DNA of 64,000 nucleotides from Naganishia liquefaciens (lineage: Eukaryota > Basidiomycota > Tremellomycetes > Filobasidiales > Filobasidiaceae). Position numbers and translations under genes: made by a program. Below the pieces are notes generated by a model. That model was not told the DNA's origin. It saw only the letters and a list, made by a program, of their open reading frames with translations, and did no database searches. Shown piece by piece: positions 1 to 11,000 of the stretch. Every line of letters begins with the position of its first letter. Position 1 is the stretch's first letter. Location: assembly GCA_013423385.1 (NCBI GenBank), contig BLZA01000023.1:54182-118181 (forward strand), written 5' to 3'.

Positions 1-628
1 TTGCCGACCGTCTCCCGTCGAAGGGCCTTTCTCCAATCCATGACTGAAAAACGTTGGAATCGTCAGCGTTGTCGAGCAAAGAATCCAGAATAGGAGACGT
101 ACTTCGGTTGAGTCGTTCAGCGGGTCGCTGAGCGGCAATCTTGACCATGTCGGCGGTCTAAAAAGGAGTACATCGATGAGTACAAGCGCAGACACCCTGA
201 GTGGCGGGGCTTACCTGATCGGAAGTGAACTTTCCGGGAGGCAAACTGTTGAAGGGTTCCAACGCGATGTACTCCATGGGTACGTAGTTTTCTGACCGTA
301 CAGAGCACAAGGCTGGATTGACCAGTATCAGACATGAACGTTGAAAATTCCATAGTCTGCTTACGAGGTTAGGATACCTCAAGTTGATGTTGTACGCCGT
401 CCTGAAGTACGCCGCGATGTTGGTTACTGTATAGGGAGCGCCGTCTCGGCCGGACAAGATGAACGTAATTTCGGATGCAGGTTTCGCAGTGATGCTCATG
501 ATCGTAAAAATCTTATTGCACGGCCGATGGGTGAGCTTGAACTTGCACAGTGAAAAGACCTTTCGCAGCTTGCTGATATCGTAAGGTTGCAAGGTTTGTG
601 GCATTTCCGCGACTTGTGGGGGCCTTGT
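1..628 (-). CDS. Argonaute, PAZ-domain region, partial at left edge and frameshifted
   Basis: Minus-strand exons encode an Argonaute PAZ domain, which binds the 3' end of small RNAs in RNA silencing. The exon starting near 628 reads through SKLRKVFSLCKFKLTHR, then a PAZ-like stretch (PASEITFIL, TVTNIAAYFRTAYNINLRYPNL). After a 52-nt intron (about 306-357) it continues PCALYGQ. NYVPMEYIAL and TSDQ follow, and after another intron TADMVKIAAQRPAERLNR, the classic segment just after PAZ. The MID and PIWI domains, if present, lie beyond position 1. The frame of PCALYGQ does not match that of NYVPMEYIAL: one base appears to be missing in a run of four A (T4 at 288-291 on the plus strand). That makes this either a pseudogene or a homopolymer sequencing error. 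No N-terminal Argonaute domain was recognised upstream, so the true start is unknown. Family assignment is firm; intactness is not. Confidence 0.7.
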
Positions 629-1421
629 CTGTGGAAAAGTCAGTCAGGTGGACATGCAGGTATAACAGAACACCTACATCGCACCTGTCGGTTCATGTCG
701 CTCGGGCACTCGTACGGAGGTTGCGACATGATGCAACGACGACGACCGCGGCTTGGCTTGTTCTCGTGGTGCCCCGCCGCCTCGTCTGCGTCAAGCGGCG
801 CAAGTGACATCCAAGTTGGGAGTAACGGTCGTAGTGCCGTGGGCGTGGATTCGGAAGGGCAGTCCGGAGGCGTGATGGCATCCGGGTGGCGGGGAGGCAA
901 GTTCTGGACCATCTTGGGTGGGAGATGGCGTTTTGGGACGCTCGATGCTGGCGGCGGGGGCGATGTCGAGAAGAGACGCGGTAGGTAGGTGGTGCGGAAG
1001 GATCTGGTCAGAGATGGGGAATACGGTGGTACGCGCCGCATGGGGATGCTGCTGTGAATACTGTGTGCCGCTTGTCCGCGGAATAGAGGGTGTATTGTCT
1101 GACGACGGCTCTGCTGGTTGACCGGACTCGCCGAAGGTCAACCCATTCTGCATCACGACGCCTGTGCGAGCCGACGACCGTCCGCCCCTTTTGTCAACAC
1201 AAAAGGAATCTTAGCTCCTCCATCACTCCGCACCCCTACCGCCTACTGCACCTCGCACGATTTCGCGCGTTCCAGTCCGTGTCCCTGTCCCGGCCTCGAC
1301 TGAATGTGCCTATACCCGGCTGGCGGACTCGTGAGCGTGTCCTCGACTTTGCGTTTGCGAGTGGGCGTGCTGACACGTCCGTGGATGATGATCGGGTGAG
1401 CTACGTTGCCCTACGTTGGCT

Positions 1422-2602
1422 TCATGGTGGCAGAAAGGATGTCGATTGACGAGTGCGATGGAAGGGTCGATTGGCATACCCTCGTTGATGTAACGTGATT
1501 CCCTGATTGAACGCCGATTTTCCAACATTTTTGGTCAGTTCACCCATTTGCGAGTGAGAAGTAGCGACATCTCGCCGTCGGTGGGCTTACATCGACTGTC
1601 CAAGCAGACAAGCAGGATCTTCCGTAGCCTTTGTCAGGAATGCCGTGTTCCAGCCTATCGGGATTGAGCACGAGTCGTTCATATTGTGGAGCGAACACCT
1701 CGCCGGAATGGTTTAGTTGACGAACCGAAACCTGAAGAAGAGTTTGCGTGCAACCATAATGAGCAGATTGAAAGGAGGTAGGAGAGAGGACAAACAAGGG
1801 AATAGGCAATATACGGACACACCATCTGCAAGTACTCGTGGGTTCGACTGTTTGAACTTCCCCGCCCAAACGATGTGAGCGATCACGGTGATCGCGATGC
1901 GCTACCGCAAGTACGGCCGCCATTGGATGGTGCATCATCTTTGCATATGGGCGGGAGATTGAGTGTTGATACTCGGGACAGTCTAAGTCGCATCCAGGAT
2001 GACTACATGCTCGAATCTTGGTCAAACCTGATTGTAATCATGGTGCCATCTACCTATCATGGTTCCGGTCACATCCATAGTATCAAAATGAATACGAGTC
2101 CAGCATCTGAACTTGTAACGATTCCTCGCAGCAGCCGCTTATCCAGCTTGCTTGCATTTGACCCGCACCCCCTCTCCATGTCCGCTGTGCGACATCCCGA
2201 CCAGACGTAGCCGATTCTTCGGTTCATGTCGCGCAATCAGCCTGACAGTACCTGCCAGCTTGGTTCGCGTTGTATAGTGCGAGGTGTCTGCGAGGGAATG
2301 AGCATCGTGGACAAGATCGGAACAGGCGATGTCCGAGACGTACGATTGCTGAGCCCCTACGACACCGCCGCGGGCCCTGCGAGATGAGATGGGGAGACTG
2401 CGCAGATGGCGTGAGAGGTGAGATGCACAAGACTTTGCCAACGAGGAATCAGTATAGGATACGGATCGAGGTATAAAGACCCACCAGCAAGGTAGTTGCA
2501 GGCTTTGCGAACGATGTCGTCGGTGCCTGCTTGGGTGGAAGAGGAGAAGAGGAGAATCCTTTCAGCCAAATGTCTCAGATCGCACGCTTCTTCTTGTGCC
2601 AT
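1422..2602 (-). CDS. possible multi-exon hypothetical gene
   Basis: I do not recognise this protein. An ATG at 2602 opens a 39-codon exon (MAQEEACDLRHLAERILLF...) followed by a 52-nt GT-AG intron with a good branch site. Further minus-strand open segments can be chained in phase, including one around 1610-1760 reading GEVFAPQYERLVLNPD and GYGRSCLSAWTVD, followed by a canonical gtaagc donor. The start lies only 89 bp from the start of the divergent zinc-cluster gene, which is a plausible shared promoter. Several joins needed a choice between frames, so both the exon chain and the stop (taken near 1422) are uncertain. It could be a decayed gene or chance open frames in GC-rich DNA. Confidence 0.28.
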
Positions 2603-2690
2603 AAGGGGCTCACCGCTGTTCTTGATGATTGATCCCCTCCGAGGACCCTACGCATCCAGCAACCCTTTGCACCACTTGCTACACGCCACC

Positions 2691-3318
2691 ATGTCTGACA
2701 GACCGCCTCTGTGCCAGCAAAGTAAGTCAGAAGGCGCCAAACGCGTCTCGAGGAGCCTTTTCAATTGTACTTACCGCGCGCCCTCCGCCCGTCCAGTCCT
2801 CGGCTGCTCCAGCTCGGAAATCAAGGAGTTGAGCAGCACTTTGGACTCTGTCCGGCCCTTGATCACCGTCAGCAGTACCCGTGCCCGCATCGCGTCTTGT
2901 GTGAACTTGACCGAAGACTTTGACGGTCAGTTGATGTCGCGCCGGGGAGACGCGGGGGCGCTGAGCATCGCGCGGTCATGGCTGTGATGCAGTGTGCAAG
3001 CAATGTCAGAGGGCCAAGAACTATGATGCGTGTACCGGCTCACCTTTATGCAGCGGCTGCTTGAAGTGCGGCGTCGTCTGCGAGCCTGCAACGACCGAAG
3101 CCATGCGATATCGCAGGCGAAACCAAGTCAGCAAGCGCAAAGCCCTGGTGGATGTCGAGGGGGAAGCCAAGCCGAAAAGGGCAAAGGGCGGGAACGAGAA
3201 GGGAGAGCGAAGGCAGCAGAAGGGGGAAAGCAGCAAGAAAGACAAGGAGAATATCAGTATGTGCTGCGCGTCTTGGACCGGTGCCATTGGGGCTTACCGT
3301 TCAACAGAGCCGACATAG
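2691..3318 (+). CDS. small Zn2Cys6-like zinc-cluster protein
   Basis: Four exons (2691-2721, 2797-2925, 2993-3256, 3308-3318) join in phase to give about 144 residues. The third exon starts with a cysteine cluster (CKQCQRAKNYDACTGSP, then CSGCLKCGVVC), which fits the fungal Zn2Cys6 binuclear zinc cluster. The first loop has eight residues between the second and third cysteines instead of the usual six. A strongly basic Lys/Arg/Glu tail follows, compatible with nuclear DNA binding. Unlike most Zn2Cys6 regulators it has no large fungal transcription-factor middle domain, and the cluster is central rather than N-terminal. The start was chosen because ACACGCCACCATG gives a good context and all four phases fit. 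The last intron is a multiple of three, so the stop is the same if it is retained. Role in transcription is inferred. Confidence 0.6.
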
Positions 3319-3354
3319 GCTGCAACGCTCGATGGCCGTGTCCGGGGACGCCGG

Positions 3355-3401
3355 GACGAGTCGGACGAGTCGGACGAGTCGGACGAGTCGGACGAGTCGG
3401 A
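3355..3401 (+). repeat. 9-bp tandem repeat (tcggacgag)
   Basis: About five head-to-tail copies of TCGGACGAG lie just downstream of the zinc-cluster gene's stop codon. In one minus-strand frame they translate to repeated Thr-Arg-Pro, but nothing else supports coding there. Confidence 0.85.
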
Positions 3402-4189
3402 TTCGTGCTGGTCGTTGGATACGTGGATGGGTTGAGGCGTGTTTTGATGCGTAGAGAGGGGTTGACGAGGTCACGTTGTATGGGCTTTCGAGATGGCATA
3501 GAGTTGAACGCCAGGTTTGGGCGTGGGAGGGTGAGATTTGGCGGGACGAAAGGCTGCGACGACGAACCATGAGCGATCCACGCCCTATTGGATCCGACCG
3601 GGCTACGTCTAATCCCGTCGAGTGGGTTGCCGGGCACAAATAGCTCTCGCGTCGACGATGAGGGTGAGTTTACTAATGACATGGCGAATAAGCCGGAGAC
3701 GGTAATCGACCGGCATACGGCGGCCGTCTCTGGAGAGGAAATGAGGTGAGCCCGGTATTTGGGCGGCGAAAGAGGCCGACTTGCAACACAACCTCTTACC
3801 CACCCGGCCCGCCGATTCCCCTCGCTATGACATTCCCGCCCTCTGCCAACCCAAATCCGTCCGTTCCAGCGTCTTGCTCGTTGGAGAGGGGTCCTCGGGG
3901 GGATCGGGTTTGGCATCTCGCAGACGTATTAACCCTGCAGCGCATGTCAGCCCAATGGATTCTGACTCGATGAATAAAGTGCGAAAGACTTGCGACAAAG
4001 GGGGAACAGAGTCGCTGTCGGAAGTGACGATCCCCGTCCTGGGTCTGCTGCGCGGCGCAGAGATTTGGCTTGATAGGTACGGTCGTCTGGCTGCTGGTGA
4101 GGGCGACCATGTCCTGCGGTGGGACGGCCGAGTGTGAGGGACGTATCATCCTGTTGACGGAGGATGGCAGTGGATGACAAGGGTGATGA

Positions 4190-4209
4190 ATGATCTGTCG
4201 ACAGATCAT
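4190..4209. repeat. perfect 20-bp palindrome
   Basis: ATGATCTGTCGACAGATCAT equals its own reverse complement. It could be a dimer binding site or a cruciform-forming element; no function is shown by the sequence. Confidence 0.8.
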
Positions 4210-4438
4210 GAACGGCACGCAGCGACGGATGGGTCACTGTGGTTTGGGCGCAACTCTGGTGCGCCGAGGAAAGTCTTTCGCGAGAAGCGGCGGGGCGGGA
4301 GGGCACGTGGTCGGTTGGGCTGTGCCCCACGTGGGTTTGTTTTGATTCTGGGTCGGAAGGTGTTGAGTGTGACGTAGCGCGGGTTTGGGTTCTCCCAAAG
4401 GAGCTATGGATCGACAGAATTCTTCTCAAACATCCGGG

Positions 4439-4537
4439 GCGGGATTGGTCTAGTGGTACGATACTCCCTTCGGGTCTCATCATCCGATTCGATTCAGAGT
4501 CTGGGAGTGGTCCTCGGTTCGATTCCGGGATTCCGCC
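4439..4537 (+). tRNA. tRNA-Pro(CGG) with a 27-nt intron
   Basis: A complete cloverleaf can be folded. The acceptor stem GCGGGAT pairs with ATTCCGC (one G-T pair), with discriminator C at 4537. The D arm is GTCTAGTGGTA, the anticodon stem CTCCC/GGGAG with loop TTCGGGT, and the T arm CTCGG-TTCGATT-CCGGG. The anticodon is CGG (4471-4473), so it reads proline CCG codons. An intron (about 4475-4501) sits one base 3' of the anticodon, the standard place for nuclear tRNA introns removed by the tRNA splicing endonuclease. The mature tRNA is 72 nt before CCA addition. The internal B box (GGTTCGATTCC) is intact and a T-run follows. Confidence 0.95.
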
Positions 4538-4546
4538 GCGATTATC

Positions 4547-4552
4547 TTTTTT
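4547..4552 (+). terminator. RNA polymerase III terminator (T6)
   Basis: Six consecutive T residues start ten bases after the tRNA-Pro 3' end, the normal Pol III stop signal. Confidence 0.85.
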
Positions 4553-6304
4553 CGAGGTTTCAGCTTTTTGCGGTGTGGGTGTGCGATGCGATCGTGTCGT
4601 GGCGTCCCTCGGGCGCAAGGAGAGCGCCTCGCCAAGTCCCGAAAGCCTGCAGAGGGCACAAAGGGGCGCAGTGGAAGACGCAGGCGTAGGAAGACCATGT
4701 GTGAAAGTTGAATTTATCTTTTCGCATACACCGTCTGACCGTCTTAGAGTGTTTTGGCTTGCACCATCGTGTCCGCCGTATCTCACACCAAGCCCGTGCA
4801 GATAACAACCCGTCTAGCTTGCCTGCCGGTCGAGAAAATCGTCTTTAGCCCCGTGGAAATACCATGTATAGAGCAATATCCATCCGCGACCTCGATAGGG
4901 GCGATCATGAGCAATCATCATCCGGGTGCCTTTTTGGTTCTTGTCGAGAAGCGTCGAATGGACTGCTTCCGAGTCCCTGGCGGGAGAATCCGAAATACGT
5001 TTTGCATACGAGTGCGAAATGCCAGAACGCAGTCACTATTGCAGGTACAATTACAGGTCGAAGCCTTTCACCAGCTTGCATTCGATGCCCCGTTAGACTC
5101 GTTCTGCGATAAAGCTCTCGATCTGAAAGATGGCACCGCTCGAGTCTCCGCACCTCGCCGTTAATCCAATGCTTTCCGCGTGTCAGCCCGGCGGCGGACG
5201 TACATGTCCTCCAAGTCTTCCTACTCTGACACTGGGACCCAAATCCATGTGTAACAGCTGGATGACTTTACCCTGGTCACTTCGGCAGTATAGCTCACGG
5301 GTTTCCTCTGCTGGCTTATACATTCCGCCAACTTTTCAGCGTGAGATCTTCACAGTTGTCGAGTGGCTCGATGTCGTTGCTCAAGTTGATACAGACAGCA
5401 AGTCTTCTCTGTTGAACCTCTACCACCTACTTTGTATATCGAAATCCAAAACGTCGCTGGCAAGACTATTGCGATACGGGCACAAAGGAAAAATAGCACA
5501 GCTTGCGACCGAGTGGCGGCCCCGACGGGCTGCAAGGCTCATGCTCGGTTGCGAAACGGTCAATGCACTGCTCATGTCGAGCAGAACATGTTTCGTTCTG
5601 CGAGGTGCGATGTTACAGGGAGTGCCTGCATCGTCGTGCTCACCCCGCTGTTAAGGGCCTACCGGGTCGACGCCTAATGCGGTCGGCTTCTGGCACAACG
5701 GCATGATTTGTGGGATTTACAAACAGGCGGTGTATTCTCTCTACCCAAAGAGTGCAGCTTGGAGGACACCGAACGAATCCACCGGAGCCTGAATACCTGA
5801 ATCAGGCATTCCCACCATGTTACGATCAAGTCTATATGGCTCGCTCGACAAGGGGGGTTTAGGCGGGGGGGACCGAGCGCTTCCCAAACGGCGATCACAA
5901 GCCGACATGTCTGTTCAGATACCGATGCCAGCCAGTTCCCTTTTTGCACACCAATGTTCTGACTCATCTTGCGCATTTCCTGCCGTCCCAAACGACATAT
6001 ACCGTCAACCGAGACCTCGGTCACTGCGGACCCGTTCACAGCGACGCGAACCTTGATCCACACGTCCGCCTCGCTTCGCAATGTTGCACGGCTGCAGCAC
6101 ACCGTCTACAGCTGGTTACCATTCGTTATACGTCTCGCGATGATCATCCCCGCGTCCTGTCCACCAACGAGTTGGGTCAAACGAGTGTAGTGATAATGTT
6201 TCTTCGATGGGTACAACCTCATTCTAAGGGTCTGGCCTGACAGCATCTCGTCACATTCATAAATCAACCATCCCTCAACATCGCCAATCCCCGTGCTCGC
6301 CCCG
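4553..6304. other. gene-poor spacer, no confident gene
   Basis: No frame gives a recognisable protein. The best candidate is on the minus strand between about 6240 and 5700, where segments reading VWIKVRVAVNGSAVTEVSV and MPDSGIQAPVDSFG can be linked by a GT-AG intron, but I could not settle a start. A run of seven G lies at about 5861-5870. Confidence 0.4.
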
Positions 6305-7868
6305 CTACGCCAACCGTCTCAGCCTCTGCAACGAATCCGTCGCCTCCCTCGCGGCATCCTTGAACCCGACCGACCGGGCGTGCGTCTGTGCCCGCTGAAG
6401 ATACTTTACCGCCTGCGGAACATCCGACTCCATCTGCAAGCTGTCAGCGCTGCACTTGTTCCATCCCGCGCAACCTACCTCGGAAAGCATGCCCAAATTG
6501 AATTCCGTGACGATGCGCGCACGCTCGCACGTCGCCTGAACCTTTTCATCCGGAATCGTCTCATTCAACGCCTGATCTGCGAGCTGCAGAGCGCGCAAAG
6601 ACCACGCTTTGGATGCCTTGATATTGTTACTCGATGGCGGGTTGAGCATTGATGACGAGAGCGAGTTGATTAGCTGAAAAGAATTAGCTGAATCACAGCT
6701 GGCGGTATTCGTCTCACCAGTGCAGCTGAATAGGGTCAGCACAAGCTATACGAATCCTCGCCAACTCACCTTGACAGCGATCCTGGACTGGCGCCTTGGC
6801 CGCCTTTTCCCCCGTTGGCAGCAATGACGAAACCGCTTGCACGTATAGCGGATTGGCCAGACTGCACGACATTAGTAATAGTCCACATCCCGCAACTCTC
6901 GACCTACTCATGCTCGCCTCGTCTGACATACAGATCCGCCAGCGCCTCCATCGTCATTCCCATACTCTTCCTGGTCACCGTGTTCAGCCTCGCACCATCC
7001 ACGTCCTCGGCTGCCTCGCCCTGCTGCGGGAACTGGAAATCCCGGCCCACCAACTTGGCATCTTCGCCAGGCGAGACGCCAGCGCCGCCACCCAGCTTGA
7101 TCATGGCCTCCAACGCCCGCGTCAGGTACGATTCGGCGAGCTGTCCATACTGGTCCTTGCCCGTAGTATCCGCGACTTGCAACGCCAGCGTTCCAATCTT
7201 TTGAGCGAGTCCAATCGAACGCGTCCGATCGGCCAGCGTAAACTCTCCTTCCTGGCCTCCCCGCTCAGGGTCGTATCGGTCGAGGAACGCCAGGGCTTCC
7301 TGCATGACCTGCATCGCCCGCCGATGTTGTCCGACTGATTCGAGCAAGGCCGAGAGCGAAATGTAGATTCCGGTCACCTTGAGCAAGGGTTCAGGAGCAA
7401 AGGCTTCAAGCGGCAACGTCTTGGACGTCTCGATGGCCCTGTGAGGCGTCAGTACAGGACTCGATGGAGCCGGATGGACTGACCGTGTAAACGCGGCTTC
7501 ACTGCGCATGGTATCGCCCCGATTCCTTGCCTTGATGGCCGTCTTGAGATCCTTTCGTACCTCTTCCGGCCACGATGAGAATGCATAGTACCATTCGAGA
7601 CTAGCTGCCATGAGCAAGACCCACGGGCTCTTTAGACCACTCACAGTCCATATGTCGTCACAAAAAGCCCCAGCACGGCGAGTCCTCCAAAGACGTGCGA
7701 GAGCCGAATTCTCGCGAGCGGACTTTTCTTGGACAGTTCCTCTTGCGCGAGGGAATACGGACGCGCGCCCCGAATGGCCACGGCGGGGACGCCAATGGCT
7801 GCCCGTGTAGCTGGCCTGGCCATCTGGCAAAGTGCGAGGCGTTGAGTGCCTCGGAGTGAGCGCTGCAT
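6305..7868 (-). CDS. mitochondrial TPR protein, Mgr3-like (i-AAA protease adaptor family)
   Basis: The product resembles Mgr3, an inner-membrane TPR protein that in yeast helps deliver substrates to the i-AAA protease Yme1. The N terminus (MQRSLRGTQRLALCQMARP) is Arg-rich and amphipathic like a mitochondrial presequence. One membrane segment (about residues 57-75, VFGGLAVLGLFVTTYGL) follows, then a family-typical WYYAFSSWPEEVRKDLK...ARNRGD region and TPR-like helices to the C-terminal GFKDAAREATDSLQRL. Exons are short; to keep phase the model needs an 8-nt micro-exon at 6718-6725 (CTGCACTG), flanked by good GT-AG introns. The last intron is 45 nt. The start ATG at 7868 was chosen for the presequence; the frame is open further upstream. 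The gene is tandem with and downstream of ELP1 on the same strand. Family assignment is good; the adaptor role is inferred. Confidence 0.78.
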
Positions 7869-8029
7869 GGCTGGCGATGGGCAGAGGACTGGTGAACAGG
7901 ACGAGGAAAGTAAGTCTTTTCTGGTCTTTGCATCTTTTGGCTGAGAAACATGAAACCTCTCGCTGCTCGATCGCGTCGCTCGGCGATTCGTCATATGCGG
8001 ACAACCCGGTCTCGCCTCGCTCTACGGGG

Positions 8030-11000
8030 CTACAAAAACTTGCACCGCGTCTTCCATTCTGCCAAGACGGGCTTCACTCCCGCAATCCCACCAGCCTGCT
8101 CTCCTTCCGGCTGTCCGTGCATCTTCCTCTGCTCCCTAAGCCACTGCTCGCGCGAAGCGTCCAGCTCCTCCTCGCCCATCGAATTTCTCCTCGCCGCATC
8201 CACCTCGTCCTTGCGCTGCCATGCCTCGTCCAGGCACTTTTGCATCTTGGCCCTAAACCTGTCCACCTTGTCCTTCAGCTCGGTACCGAGCTCACGGTGG
8301 TCCGGCGAAGTTGTCAAAAGGTAGGGTAGCAGTCCATCCGCTTCCGCTGGAAAAAGGTCAGCCGCAGCCTTATCGGCCAAAACGTGAGACGTACTCGTCT
8401 TGTCCTCGACCCGGGCCACCAGACGTCCCATACTGGCCAAGAGGTACTCAAACTCGTCCACGGTTCCCTTCCTGCCTGTAGCCTTCTTCCTGGCCTTTCT
8501 TCTCGATGACGCCGTATTGCTGATGGAACAGTCAGCAAAGGGTCGCCTCCACGACACGTGGCAAACGCACCGGCTAGTTCCCGTCATGGCCGTCTGCGCA
8601 ACCGTATACCTCGTAAAGCCCGTCACGGCCGTCGTCGCCTCGGTCATCACGTCCACATTCTCCATCGCGGGCTCGCTCTCAATCATAAAGAAGGATTCTG
8701 CAGCCATATGAGTCCACGCTCTCTCGTGTTGTCCGGTCCCACTCACCTGGATCCTCGCCCATCTTGTCAACGAGCTCGCCTACACGCGACATCTCCTTGT
8801 CGAGTTGTCCCTCCATCTCGTCAAACACGTCAATGAGCTGTTCGTGAGCATCCTCCAAGCCAGGGTACACCTCGCTTTCCACCAGGTCTTCCTTGTCGTG
8901 CAAGGCGATCTGCGGCTCATCAGTACGGCACAACCACATCAAGGTCCGTCACTCACCAGACGGAAAGCCTCGCCGAATTGCGATCCACGACAGAGCACGT
9001 GTACAGCCTGCTCAACATTCTTCTGGTAATCCAGCACAATCTGCGCAGCCTCCAGGTGTCTGTTATGTTGCGATAGATATTCTGCGCATCATTCAGCAGA
9101 AGCTCGAGCGGTGCCCAATCCGACCTACCAGACACCCTATCACAGATATCCTCCAACTCGGCCCCGTGCACCTTTTGCTTGCTCGCCAGCGCGAACAACT
9201 CCCTCCATGCGTGAGCCTTTTCGTATGCGCTCATCGCACGCTCTGGCTTGCCGCCCAAGAGGTATGCCAGAGCGGCATCGTTGTAGTCGCGCTTGTCAAA
9301 GAGGTAGTCTCCGTAAATGTCGTAGATCGCCTATCAAGGTGTCAGCAGGGATGTCGTCCGAACGAGTCGACATACCTTGACTTGTTCCGGCTTCTCCGAC
9401 CAGAGCTTGAGTGCCTCATTGTAAAGATCGTGCTTTGTGATATACGTAATCGCCTCGTCAAATCGCTCGTCGCCTAGACAATTGTCAGTCGCGGATTGCA
9501 CCATGAATGAAAACGCCTCACCTCCCTCCTTGAGACTCGCGAGAGCCTTGGCCCTACGCTCCAGATAGTCGTCGATACGGAAACGCTGGTAGTGCTTGTC
9601 AAGCGCTCGCAGCTCGCGCAGGAATGGCAGGTATTCTTTCGGGTCCTGTATACCGCTCAGCCTCGCCCTTCGCGGCAAATGTCTTGCTCACCTTTTGTGA
9701 ATACTGCGCAATCATGAGAACCAGTTTGAAGTCGTACATGCCGAGCGCAACGTCATAAAGCTGGTTGACATTGGTCAAGAAGATGATGTACTTGATGGCA
9801 TTCTCGACCACCTCGGGATCGGTATCTGGGGTCCGTCAGTAATGCCCAAAGATATTCCGCCAAACCTACCCTTCAACTGCAGCAAAACCCGTAGACCGGC
9901 TTCCAGATCCGGTGGACTCTTGCATACATGCGTGGTGAGAATAGTGTCGACATACTGGACCAGTCCCTTGCGCTCGAGCTGTTCACGCAGGGCATCACAC
10001 GTCGCGTTGATCTTTTCGTGAGAGGCTGGACGTCTGCGAGATGGTCAGCGAGAACGAGCGGAAGCTGGAGCGACATACTCGGGATGATCCAGCGCAGGGT
10101 ACAGGACCTTGATCACATCATCATTGCTCAAGCCCGACACAAACAGATTGAGGTAGTCCACCTCGGGAATCTGCTCGACGAATTTTGCAGTGTTTTCACC
10201 AAACGCCCGGTAATCCAGGTCATACAGAATGTTGAGGTCGATTCGATGTCTTCGACATGTGAGGAATGCCGTGCGATAGTTGCCACTGCGCAGAGTCAGT
10301 ACGGGAGCTCCCCTCGACAATCCGACTCACGCTAATACGTCACGCTTGACTACCTCGAGCACAAGTGGACGCGGATTGACAGTTTCCAAATTGCCTCGAG
10401 GCATCTGCAGGACGAGACTCATGGCACTCGGTACTACTGTCACGATGCGTGATCCTCTTTCGACGCGCCGCGATTCCCACGTCTTTTCTCGCTCCGTGAC
10501 GCTTTCGCCGGCAATGAGCCGACGCAGAATGCTCAGAGGCGCATACTTGGATTCGTGGGTGGTCGTGGTATATATCAGGTATGTCGAAGAAATCGTCATT
10601 GACGTGGCATCACGGGCGACCACGTATGGCGCTCCCTCGCCTGCTGGTTGCAGGGCGTAAAGCGTATTTGTCGCGTCCCGAGCAAAGAGCAGCGACTCGG
10701 TCGGATCCTGTGCGCTAGCTGCCTTGACATCAAAGCAAAACGAGGAAAGCTCCTCGAGACGTTCTGTGTTGGGTCAGAACAATTCGATGAATCCCCAAAT
10801 GACTCACGTCCTCTAACACGAATAATGCCTTCGGTGTCTATCGACATCACGCCCTCCTCTCCTGCTGCAATCCTGCCAACGGGGTTCTCCGAAATGAATG
10901 ACTCGCCATCTTGGCTGATCACCGCATCATCGCCCCCAAGCAAAGTCACCAGGACATGAACCTGTCCCTGCGCATCTCCCACTATCTGTCGATACTCTGC

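Larger units (their letters stand above)
3319..4438. other. intergenic, no confident gene
   Basis: The stretch holds the 9-bp repeat, two CACGTG cores near 4305 and 4330 (a bHLH-type site, possibly chance), and a perfect 20-bp palindrome at 4190-4209. A 220-codon minus-strand open frame (3254-3916) is Ser/Pro/Arg-rich, overlaps the zinc-cluster gene, and matches no family I know. Confidence 0.5.

Noticed and set aside
3254-3916. 220-codon minus-strand frame with Thr-Arg-Pro repeats
   Set aside because: It overlaps the zinc-cluster gene and owes part of its length to the 9-bp repeat; no family match.
3947-4786. 279-codon minus-strand open frame
   Set aside because: It runs straight through the tRNA-Pro gene and its terminator and is low-complexity; chance frame in GC-rich DNA.
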